9,276 nt of DNA from NCBI GenBank assembly GCA_026394695.1, contig JAPKXT010000087.1, positions 1 to 9,276 of the forward strand, read 5' to 3'. Numbering within the stretch: the stretch's first letter is position 1; each line of letters begins with the position of its first letter. A program made the position numbers and the translations under genes. The notes beneath the pieces are model-generated. The model had not been told where the DNA came from, did not search any database, and saw nothing but the letters and a program-made list of their open reading frames with translations. Positions 1-4,904 of this stretch are shown here, one piece after another. The stretch comes from Methanoregula sp. (GTDB lineage: Archaea; Halobacteriota; Methanomicrobia; Methanomicrobiales; Methanospirillaceae).

Positions 1-254
1 GGATCGATGCGTTAGGTATCTTTGACGGGGTGAAACGATCTATCGTTCAACCCGTATCGACAAAGGCATATATTCCGGTTGTTGAGCGCAAGAGCGGGCA
101 GGTAATCTCCATCTCCGGCAACACGGCACAACTGATGGACATGAAGGATTTTTCAAACTTTGAAATTCCCATACCTGAAGACAAGAAGGGACACGTTGAA
201 ATCGGCAAAGAGATCGTGTACATTGAATCCATGGGGAAGAAAAAGATCGATTGA
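1..254 (+). CDS. eif5A: Translation initiation factor 5A (aIF5A), 3' part
   Basis: C-terminal part of archaeal IF5A, the hypusine-bearing factor that helps ribosomes through difficult peptide bonds. The reading frame is open from the window edge (codons from base 3) to TGA at 252-254, so the gene starts upstream. Visible family features are GIFDGVKRSIVQPVS, the VPVVERK-like strand (IPVVERKSGQV), the ISGNTAQLMDM segment of the OB-fold and the PIPE turn before the last strands. The hypusine loop with its modified lysine lies off the window. GTG at base 30 is an internal codon, not a start, because the family motif runs in from before it. The gene is followed by oligo-T tracts and looks unrelated in function to the archaellum genes downstream. 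Confidence 0.93.
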   Translation, partial: IDALGIFDGVKRSIVQPVSTKAYIPVVERKSGQVISISGNTAQLMDMKDFSNFEIPIPEDKKGHVEIGKEIVYIESMGKKKID

Positions 255-267
255 GCAACAGTACTGA

Positions 268-296
268 ATTTTTTACGATATTTTCCATACTTTTTT
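268..296 (+). terminator. Oligo-T terminator after aIF5A
   Basis: Three T runs (269-274, 281-284, 291-296) follow the aIF5A stop within 45 bases. Archaeal RNA polymerase commonly stops at such U-tracts without a hairpin. The assignment is from base composition and position only. Confidence 0.55.
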
Positions 297-551
297 AAAA
301 TTAAAAAAAAAAGCGGATTTTCACGATTTCATCAAAAAATCAACAATGATTTGTGACTCTTTGACGAAACGTTTTTCACAGATTTACTAAAAAAAATTCA
401 TCACTCCGGAGCTGCCGGACCGTTGCTGAACTCTCACAGGTAAATCGGGATTATGGTAAGGATCAGCTCCTGTCAGGTACATGGGGCAAAACCGGTTTTT
501 TGTATTTTTTTAAATTTTCAATCGTTATACAATTCCCCTTCAATTTTCATT

Positions 552-577
552 AAACATCGACAAAACGATGTTTTTTT
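552..577 (+). terminator. Hairpin with T-run, terminator-like
   Basis: AAACATCG (552-559) pairs perfectly with CGATGTTT (566-573) around the loop ACAAAA, and the T-run continues to 577. The form is that of an intrinsic terminator on the + strand. No called gene ends just upstream: aIF5A ends about 300 bases before. It could end a small RNA, act as a second stop for aIF5A transcripts, or shield the next gene from read-through. Confidence 0.5.
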
Positions 578-648
578 GTTGGTATCAGGTAAGAGGACTG
601 AAGGACTGAATTTATCCTTCAGGATCCGGTTTTTAGTAAATGCCATCA

Positions 649-658
649 TTATTTATTA
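649..658 (+). promoter_or_regulatory. Possible TATA box for the 688 gene
   Basis: TTATTTATTA lies about 34 bases before the ATG at 688. A start site about 25 bases downstream would leave a leader of only a few bases, and no Shine-Dalgarno sequence is seen before the ATG, so a near-leaderless message would fit. AT-rich sequence is common here, so the support is weak. Confidence 0.3.
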
Positions 659-687
659 CCAGAGACTGAATATTTTTACACATCTTC

Positions 688-1464
688 ATGGATAAAAAAG
701 ATATTATGTATGTGGTAGCGGCAATTGGCATCATTCTTGTTATAGCTATCGTTATCAAACCACTTGCCAACGGACAAGCACTTCATTCCGCACTATCCTT
801 TCCCACAACAACGCAGGCAGTTACCATCGGTCCTACCCATGTGTCTCCTGTATCTACCCCGCGTGTAACAACAACCCCTCCGACGCCCGTCCCCACATGG
901 GACTCACAGACAAAAACCATTGGTCTGGTCGACCCGGGAACGTATGGTATTTCGATGAATGTAGCACTTCCCGGCGGAACAAGAATTAACAGTACCAGTG
1001 TGAACAAGACCACAACCATCTATGCAACAATTTCCGGGAAATACAGTGCCACCAGCCAGATAATTACCATACCTTTTCCCTACTGGGAAATCTGGTATAC
1101 TGTTGATCCTGCTGCTCCTCTGGGTGGAAAGGGACAAAACCTGATCTTATCAACGGCCACTGGTTCAAAAGGGAGCGGTTCAACCGGAGGTACTCAACCC
1201 GTTATCCAGGGATCATTTTCCATTACCAATCCTGAGTTTACCATCCAGGTGATGGATGCTGAAGATCCCAACAGGGTTGTCCGTACTATCACTCCTCCCG
1301 GCGGGCTTGATTCATCGTTATGGACCGGAGCAGGAGATCCCCGCCCCTGGAAAGAGAAATTCTACGAAGGGGCGCGAAAATACTATTTCGTTATTACGGC
1401 ACACTCGCTCAATTCCTATAAACTGGACATCCGTGTCCCGGCAGCCTATATCGGGAAATATTGA
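688..1464 (+). CDS. Membrane-anchored surface protein, function unknown
   Basis: 258 residues. A short charged N-terminus (MDKKD) is followed by one hydrophobic helix at about 8-24, then residues facing the outside. Residues 38-70 form a Thr/Pro/Val-rich stalk ending in VPTW, typical of an extended, possibly O-glycosylated linker. A beta-rich domain follows from about 76, with a Gly/Ser spacer at 159-169 splitting it, and a C-terminal block (FYEGARKYYFVI, then LDIRVPAAYI). N-glycosylation sequons are seen at N101 and N106. I recall proteins of this design, a Lys/Asp start and helix followed by a TPVPTW stalk, as recurrent in Methanomicrobiales, but no role is known to me. There is no class III signal site, so it is probably not an archaellin or pilin. 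Its place upstream of flaB is suggestive only, because terminator-like signals and a separate promoter lie between them. Confidence 0.8.
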   Translation: MDKKDIMYVVAAIGIILVIAIVIKPLANGQALHSALSFPTTTQAVTIGPTHVSPVSTPRVTTTPPTPVPTWDSQTKTIGLVDPGTYGISMNVALPGGTRINSTSVNKTTTIYATISGKYSATSQIITIPFPYWEIWYTVDPAAPLGGKGQNLILSTATGSKGSGSTGGTQPVIQGSFSITNPEFTIQVMDAEDPNRVVRTITPPGGLDSSLWTGAGDPRPWKEKFYEGARKYYFVITAHSLNSYKLDIRVPAAYIGKY

Positions 1465-1473
1465 TATTTTGCC

Positions 1474-1506
1474 AGATTCTATTGAATTATAAAAAAAATG
1501 GAATCT
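1474..1506 (+). terminator. Stem-loop after the surface-protein gene
   Basis: AGATTCTATT (1474-1483) pairs with AATGGAATCT (1497-1506) over 10 pairs including one G-U, around a 13-base A-rich loop. A T-rich stretch with TTTT follows at about 1515-1518. It begins 9 bases after the stop codon, so it probably ends or protects the 3' end of that message. Confidence 0.4.
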
Positions 1507-1717
1507 TTACCTTGTTTTGTCATAAAAAAATTGAGATCTTCAGGTGATGCAATCCATAGAAAGGAAATTGCATGGGAAGATGGCAAAATTTTCCTTGTAT
1601 TGGTGTGGACTCTGTAGAGCTCGTGTACTAAAAAAATTCGTTAAACAGTACCTTTTCATGCTTGTTCTGGAAAAGGAAGGCTGAAAAATTCCTAAAACAG
1701 GACCCTGATTAGGAGGA

Positions 1718-1727
1718 TACTATATAT
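1718..1727 (+). promoter_or_regulatory. TATA box of the archaellin gene
   Basis: TACTATATAT, preceded by the purine-rich AGGAGGA that could serve as the TFB recognition element. Transcription would start near 1748-1752, giving a leader of about 45-50 bases. This is the best TATA match in the gap, as expected for a highly expressed structural protein. Confidence 0.55.
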
Positions 1728-1756
1728 GGTATTAAAACATTTTGTCAAATAGGGAT

Positions 1757-1771
1757 ACTGGAAGATCCAGT
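1757..1771 (+). other. Small hairpin in the archaellin leader
   Basis: ACTGGA (1757-1762) and TCCAGT (1766-1771) form a perfect 6-base stem around AGA. It lies near the predicted 5' end of the flaB message, 14 bases before the ribosome binding site. It could stabilise the transcript, as known for abundant messages generally, or be chance. Confidence 0.35.
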
Positions 1772-1784
1772 TTCCTCTGAAAAA

Positions 1785-1790
1785 GAAGGT
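1785..1790 (+). promoter_or_regulatory. Ribosome binding site of flaB
   Basis: GAAGGT, continuing as AAT, partly matches the archaeal consensus GGAGGTGAT and ends 6 bases before the ATG at 1797. It supports that start. Confidence 0.5.
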
Positions 1791-1796
1791 AATAGT

Positions 1797-2351
1797 ATGC
1801 ATTCTCCAGAACATAATGATGAAGGGTTCACCGGCCTTGAGGCGGCGATCGTGCTTATCGCATTCGTTGTCGTAGCGGCGGTGTTCTCATACGTGGTACT
1901 CGGTGCCGGGTTCTTCACAACCCAGAAGGCCCAGGAGACCATTTACAAAGGTGTTGAACAGTCGACTTCAAACATAATGATTACCGGCCAGATCTTTGGA
2001 CTCTCCGATGATAATATTAACATTACCAATATCACATTCCCTATTGGTCTTGCCCCTGGTGCATCGGCTATTGATTTGACAACCCTGAGGATTGTCTTCT
2101 CTACCCCGGACACTACCCCGATAACCCTTACACGGGGTACTACAGCAAATTCGACAGCATTTACCACAACATTAAATGGCAATTCAGTCACTGCATTGAA
2201 TCCGAACGAACAGGTCGTGATCTCTTTTGTAGTAGCCAATATAACAGCAACTACCAAAATGAACATTGAAATAAGGCCATCAGTTGGAGCTTCATTACCG
2301 TTCACAAAGACAGCACCTCCAAAGATCACACGAACAAATATTCTCAATTAA
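1797..2351 (+). CDS. flaB: Archaellin, archaellum filament subunit
   Basis: 184 residues, a normal length for a small archaellin. It builds the filament of the archaellum after leader removal by the peptidase FlaK/PibD. Residues 1-10 form a short leader, MHSPEHNDEG, with cleavage expected after G10; the mature protein starts FTGLEAAIVLIAF, where E15 is the conserved Glu at +5. The hydrophobic helix runs from about 14 to 40 and packs in the filament core. The rest is a beta-sandwich rich in Thr, Asn and Ile. Sequons for N-glycosylation are at N75, N78, N118 and N148, fitting the known glycosylation of archaellins. The leader has Asp and Glu before the cleavage site and no Lys or Arg. It is the only archaellin in the window, has its own promoter, and is parted from the motor genes by a MITE-like element. 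Confidence 0.95.
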   Translation: MHSPEHNDEGFTGLEAAIVLIAFVVVAAVFSYVVLGAGFFTTQKAQETIYKGVEQSTSNIMITGQIFGLSDDNINITNITFPIGLAPGASAIDLTTLRIVFSTPDTTPITLTRGTTANSTAFTTTLNGNSVTALNPNEQVVISFVVANITATTKMNIEIRPSVGASLPFTKTAPPKITRTNILN

Positions 2352-2358
2352 TCCCTCC

Positions 2359-2372
2359 TTTTTTAAAAAAAA
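2359..2372 (+). terminator. Oligo-T terminator after archaellin
   Basis: Six T (2359-2364) then eight A (2365-2372) begin 7 bases after the flaB stop. A further run of eight T at 2462-2469 could act as a backup. Such a stop would make archaellin a single-gene transcript, separate from the motor operon. Confidence 0.5.
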
Positions 2373-2475
2373 TCTCTTCCGGCAGTTGTGCTGAATCCGG
2401 TTTTGTCAGGTAAAATGAGGTATTTTTGTACCTGAAATCCCTCTGCTTCACCATCTGAAGATTTTTTTTAAAAGC

Positions 2476-2492
2476 GGCTCTGTTGAAATCCT
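2476..2492 (+). repeat. Left terminal inverted repeat of the MITE
   Basis: GGCTCTGTTGAAATCCT, the exact reverse complement of 2715-2731. Beyond base 17 the two ends diverge. Confidence 0.8.
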
Positions 2493-2546
2493 CTTTTTAG
2501 AGTCATTCGCTTATTCTCTGCTATAGTTATGAGGGCGACCCCCACT

Positions 2547-2588
2547 CTCCCCCGGAGGGGGAGGCAACCCAAGGGGTGCATCCCCTTG
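2547..2588. other. Paired GC-rich hairpins inside the MITE, left half
   Basis: Two adjacent perfect stems: CTCCCCC (2547-2553) with GGGGGAG (2557-2563) around GGA, and CAAGGGG (2570-2576) with CCCCTTG (2582-2588) around TGCAT. They are 6 bases apart. Their stability contrasts with the AT-rich flanks, and they could stall polymerase or form cruciforms. Confidence 0.6.
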
Positions 2589-2659
2589 CCCCCTCTTTTG
2601 TCGGAGTTTTTCTTCAACCTTCTGATGATTATAGCACTATTGGGGGATGCCTGAGCAGC

Positions 2660-2690
2660 GGGGGCGAAAGCACGATGTGCTGGAACCCCC
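2660..2690. other. Hairpin inside the MITE, right half
   Basis: GGGGG (2660-2664) pairs with CCCCC (2686-2690), and inside it AGCAC (2669-2673) pairs with GTGCT (2677-2681) around GAT, leaving a 4-by-4 internal loop. Confidence 0.5.
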
Positions 2691-2714
2691 ACGAGCGACT
2701 GCTTGTTTCTCTCT

Positions 2715-2731
2715 AGGATTTCAACAGAGCC
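2715..2731 (-). repeat. Right terminal inverted repeat of the MITE
   Basis: AGGATTTCAACAGAGCC, the exact reverse complement of 2476-2492. Confidence 0.8.
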
Positions 2732-2928
2732 AAAAAAGCCACAAATCTCATTTTGACCCGGATGATTCGGTTTTTTTATCGGTGTCTCTTTTTGAAAGTT
2801 TTTGTCGGGAGCATAATTGCAGATTGAAATATTATTAGAATTTATCTCACAACCAGTCAGTATTCCCTGCCAAATTTTTTTGTTTTTCAGCTTTAACAAG
2901 TAATTATTGCTATTTACCTAAGAAAATG

Positions 2929-2935
2929 TTTAATA
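2929..2935 (+). promoter_or_regulatory. Possible TATA box of the motor operon
   Basis: TTTAATA preceded by the purine-rich AGAAAATG. A start site about 26 bases downstream falls near 2959, so the message would begin just before ATG 2968 with almost no leader. This would rule out the in-frame ATG at 2926 as the start. Confidence 0.4.
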
Positions 2936-2967
2936 GACATGAATGTAATATAAAAAACAGATACGTC

Positions 2968-3870
2968 ATGGCGGTTAACCAGTCCCCGGTAGACCATACT
3001 ATTACTGTTGCGTCAGAAGATACCCCGGAAGTCAAGCTCCAGAACCTGGAGCGGGAGGTCGATCTCATCAAAACCTCCATAAAGCGTCTTTTAATGGATA
3101 TACGTGAACGGATGAATGAACTGGAGAACCCGTTTTCCCTGGCGGCGACCGGAACTTCGGGAGCAGCCATGGATGCACAAGAGGCACAACGATCTGCACT
3201 TGACGCACGGGAAGCTGCACTTGAAGCTCGCGAATCCATGCTTGAAGCAGCAAAAATAACAAAGGAATCCGATAATAAAAAAGAGCTGTTATCACGTAAA
3301 ACTGAACCGGTAAGTCCGCCTGTTGACAACAGTAAAAGAATACTGGATGAACAGATGCTGGCTGTCCTGAGGTCCCAACCGGGAGTACTCCCAAAAGCAG
3401 CGTATGTAACCCCGGCCCCTGCGGTTCCGGTAAATGAAAAACTCCGTCTTCAGAAAGTCTACAAACTCTTCAAGTGGACGAACCAGGCAGTAAAAAAAGT
3501 CGGGCATGACCGGCTTGAGATCATTCTGGAGTCCTACCGGGCAATGGGATATATACCGAAAGAATCCTGCGACGAGATCCGTGAGATCTCACGTCTCATG
3601 CCGGCAAATCTGGGAGAAGAGCATGAAGTTGGTCCGGACGAATTTGTTGCCGAACTCTACGCATTGAACAGGATTCTTTCACCAAACGATACTTCACTTG
3701 ACCGCGATATGATAGAAGTGATGATGGAACAGCGGCAGAACATGGCTGCCAGCACGGCCAGAAGTGGTGAGGAAAGAATTGATCTCCCCTTCGTCTCCCT
3801 CCTTGAGAAAAAGTCTTCAATGCAGAAAGAAAAAGATGAAGAATGGATGAATTTACCCGACAGGATCTAA
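2968..3870 (+). CDS. flaD/E: Archaellum accessory protein, FlaC/D/E type
   Basis: Cytosolic archaellum component; proteins of this family join the motor to the chemotaxis system through CheF. 300 residues from ATG 2968. Residues 22-56 (VKLQNLEREVDLIKTSIKRL onward) are a FlaC-like coiled coil; 70-96 is a second, Ala/Glu/Arg-rich helix of near-exact heptads; 97-155 is a polar and then Pro-rich linker; about 157-250 is the FlaD/E domain (KLFKWTNQAVKKVGHDRLEI, ESYRAMGYI, then LYALNRIL). The rest is a charged tail. An in-frame ATG at 2926 would add 14 residues (MFNRHECNIKNRYV), but these are AT-rich, use AGA arginine codons and overlap the likely TATA box, so 2968 is preferred. Only one such gene is present, in place of the separate flaC, flaD and flaE of Methanococcus. 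It leads the operon, 4 bases before the next gene. Confidence 0.85.
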   Translation: MAVNQSPVDHTITVASEDTPEVKLQNLEREVDLIKTSIKRLLMDIRERMNELENPFSLAATGTSGAAMDAQEAQRSALDAREAALEARESMLEAAKITKESDNKKELLSRKTEPVSPPVDNSKRILDEQMLAVLRSQPGVLPKAAYVTPAPAVPVNEKLRLQKVYKLFKWTNQAVKKVGHDRLEIILESYRAMGYIPKESCDEIREISRLMPANLGEEHEVGPDEFVAELYALNRILSPNDTSLDRDMIEVMMEQRQNMAASTARSGEERIDLPFVSLLEKKSSMQKEKDEEWMNLPDRI

Positions 3871-3874
3871 CCAG

Positions 3875-4387
3875 ATGTCCGCAGAAACAATTACCACCGC
3901 ATTGTTTTTAATCACCGCGGTGGTCGCAGCGGGGGTCCTCATAAATGCCGTATATCCCATCGTGTTCAATATGGCAGGAACATTTTCTTCAACAACTCAT
4001 CAGTCTGACGTCAGGATCCGCACGGATTTTAAGATTATCACAACATTTGCATCGACATCCGCAGGTACAGCACAAGTGTGGATGAAAAATACCGGCAGCG
4101 AACCGATCTCCCTCGATGAAATAAAGCGATCCGATGTCTTTTGTGGAGAAGTCGGAAATTTTGATCGTCTGGCATACCAGAATGTTACTCCGGACATCCT
4201 GGAAAATGATAAATGGACAGAGACTTTTGATTCCGGATATGACCTTAATAATAATCAATTCTGGGACCCCGGTGAAACGCTCAAAGTAACGGCAAAAACA
4301 ACTATTCCTCCTACGGGAAGCAGGATCTATTTCCAGTTCGCCACTCCCAGTGGTATCTGGCGATCAAACGAATTTACGGTGAGTTGA
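3875..4387 (+). CDS. flaG: Archaellum stator-type protein, FlaG-like
   Basis: 170 residues: one N-terminal membrane helix (about 6-30) and an outside beta domain of the archaellin-like FlaF/FlaG family, which anchor the archaellum to the envelope. Features fitting FlaG are the start SAETI plus helix, the block DVRIRTDFKII (45-55), VWMKNTGSEPI (68-78) and the segment CGEVGNFDRLAY (90-101). Residues 123-134 (DLNNNQFWDPGE) have acid or amide side chains at loop positions 1, 3, 5, 9 and 12, as in an EF-hand calcium loop. A sequon is present at N103 (NVT). The ATG at 3875 follows the previous stop by 4 bases, so translation is probably coupled. FlaF and FlaG are hard to tell apart by eye; I assign G from its likeness to haloarchaeal FlaG, so the two names could be swapped. 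Confidence 0.75.
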   Translation: MSAETITTALFLITAVVAAGVLINAVYPIVFNMAGTFSSTTHQSDVRIRTDFKIITTFASTSAGTAQVWMKNTGSEPISLDEIKRSDVFCGEVGNFDRLAYQNVTPDILENDKWTETFDSGYDLNNNQFWDPGETLKVTAKTTIPPTGSRIYFQFATPSGIWRSNEFTVS

Positions 4388-4394
4388 TAAAAAC

Positions 4395-4886
4395 ATGGCC
4401 GCAGCAGAAATTATCGGAGCGGCTATAGGAGTGTTACTTCTTATGGTTGTGGCGTATGTCGTAGTGAGCAGCACGCTTACGGCAGCAGAAACGGTTGCCA
4501 CCGCACAAAAAGACCTCACCTTGCAAAACGAGGCACGACTCAGTACCAGCATCAGCCTTAACAGGTCAGAGATCAGTAATACAACATCGTCACTGGAATT
4601 CAGCGTAACAAATACTGGCAATGAAATTATTTCTGATTTCGACCATACCGATATCTACACGTGGGATGGAGTTCTTTCGGATGACTACCAGAAGTACACG
4701 TATGAAAAATCCTCAACCGGAACACCGGGTAACTGGAGCATGACGATTGAACATGATGTGATCCATCCAAACCAGCTGGATCCCGGTGAGAAGATGTGGG
4801 TAACGGTTAATTATATCGGGGCCAGACCAACATGGTTCCAGGTAACAACAAGCAACGGGGTTTATGCCCAGACAACCTATGCCTGA
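4395..4886 (+). CDS. flaF: Archaellum stator-type protein, FlaF-like
   Basis: 163 residues: a membrane helix at about 8-29, a short helical stretch AAETVATAQKDLTLQ (30-44), then a beta domain with VTNTGNEII (71-79) and LDPGEKMWV (129-137), the NTG and PGE motifs typical of the FlaF/FlaG family. FlaF is a pseudo-periplasmic protein; in Sulfolobus it binds the S-layer and pairs with FlaG. The AAETVxxAQ stretch after the helix recalls haloarchaeal FlaF, hence the name. Sequons are at N56, N62 and N113. The ATG lies 7 bases after the flaG stop and lacks an obvious Shine-Dalgarno sequence. Its TGA stop (4884-4886) is in the same frame as flaH, which follows 18 bases later. With the preceding gene this gives the order G-F-H, as in Sulfolobus. 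Confidence 0.75.
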   Translation: MAAAEIIGAAIGVLLLMVVAYVVVSSTLTAAETVATAQKDLTLQNEARLSTSISLNRSEISNTTSSLEFSVTNTGNEIISDFDHTDIYTWDGVLSDDYQKYTYEKSSTGTPGNWSMTIEHDVIHPNQLDPGEKMWVTVNYIGARPTWFQVTTSNGVYAQTTYA

Positions 4887-4893
4887 TATCAAA

Positions 4894-4898
4894 AGGAG
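4894..4898 (+). promoter_or_regulatory. Ribosome binding site that decides the flaH start
   Basis: AGGAG, continuing as CTGAT, matches much of the archaeal consensus GGAGGTGAT. It ends 6 bases before CTG 4905, a standard spacing. CTG 4899 touches it and ATA 4902 is only 3 bases away, so CTG 4905 is the best placed codon. Confidence 0.6.
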
Positions 4899-4904
4899 CT
4901 GATA

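Larger units (their letters stand above)
255..687. other. AT-rich gap between aIF5A and the surface-protein gene
   Basis: 433 bases without a convincing gene. It contains the aIF5A T-tracts, a short GC hairpin (TCCGG 405-409 with CCGGA 415-419), a 12-base palindrome AAAACCGGTTTT at 488-499 followed by more T, and the strong hairpin plus T-run at 552-577. An 80-codon open frame at 453-695 runs through these structures and has a low-complexity, Phe/Ser/Asn-rich product with no recognisable fold, so I do not call it. A small untranslated RNA ending near 577 is possible. Confidence 0.5.
1465..1796. other. Gap before archaellin: inverted repeats and promoter
   Basis: 332 bases with no credible gene. 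Besides the stem-loop at 1474-1506 it holds a perfect 7-base inverted repeat, ATGCAAT (1547-1553) and ATTGCAT (1567-1573), separated by 13 bases, and an AAAATTTT palindrome nearby. The archaellin TATA box and leader fill the 3' end. The spaced inverted repeat sits about 150 bases before the TATA box, so it could be a regulator site, but nothing in the sequence proves this. Confidence 0.45.
2476..2731. mobile_element. MITE-like non-autonomous transposable element
   Basis: 256 bases bounded by perfect 17-base inverted repeats, with no transposase gene inside. The end sequence GGCTCTGTTGAAATCCT resembles the GGCTCTGTTG-type ends known from the IS6 family. The flanks TTAAAAGC (2468-2475) and AAAAAAGC (2732-2739) match at 6 of 8 bases, consistent with a worn 8-base target duplication, the size IS6 elements make; however, both flanks are A-rich. 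The interior is GC-rich against an AT-rich surround and packed with hairpins, a common MITE design. The inverted ends are seen directly; the IS family is an inference. Confidence 0.75.
2352..2967. other. Gap between flaB and the motor operon, with MITE
   Basis: About 600 bases without a supported gene. In order: the T-tract stop of flaB; a hairpin, TCAGGTA (2406-2412) with TACCTGA (2429-2435), which competes with an inner AGGTA/TACCT pairing; a T8 run; the inverted-repeat element at 2476-2731; and an AT-rich promoter stretch before the flaC/D/E gene. A 143-codon frame on the minus strand (2468-2899) spans the element and both flanks and its product resembles no fold, so I leave it out. Confidence 0.6.

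Noticed and set aside
453..695. 80-codon + strand frame in the gap before the surface-protein gene
   Set aside because: It runs through a palindrome and the hairpin terminator, its product is low-complexity without a recognisable domain, it has no ribosome site, and it overlaps the start of the next gene.
1943..2347. 134-codon minus-strand frame inside archaellin
   Set aside because: It is the antisense shadow of flaB, which is a clear archaellin on the + strand.
473..2412. TCAGGTA repeated at 473-479, 585-591 and 2406-2412 as a possible regulator motif
   Set aside because: A 7-base word is expected about once by chance over both strands, and its reverse complement also occurs inside the aIF5A coding region (172-178) and at 2429-2435. 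The excess is too small to call a motif.
2476..2731. GC-rich hairpin region as a CRISPR, tRNA or rRNA fragment
   Set aside because: There are no regularly spaced direct repeats, no tRNA cloverleaf or rRNA motif, and the perfect inverted ends explain it better as a transposable element.
2468..2899. 143-codon minus-strand frame over the MITE
   Set aside because: It spans the element, both inverted ends and the promoter side of the motor operon. Its product has no fold and its openness is explained by the GC-rich repeat composition.
2926..2967. Upstream ATG as start of the FlaC/D/E gene
   Set aside because: The added 14 residues are atypical, no ribosome site precedes the ATG, and the probable TATA box at 2929-2935 lies downstream of it.
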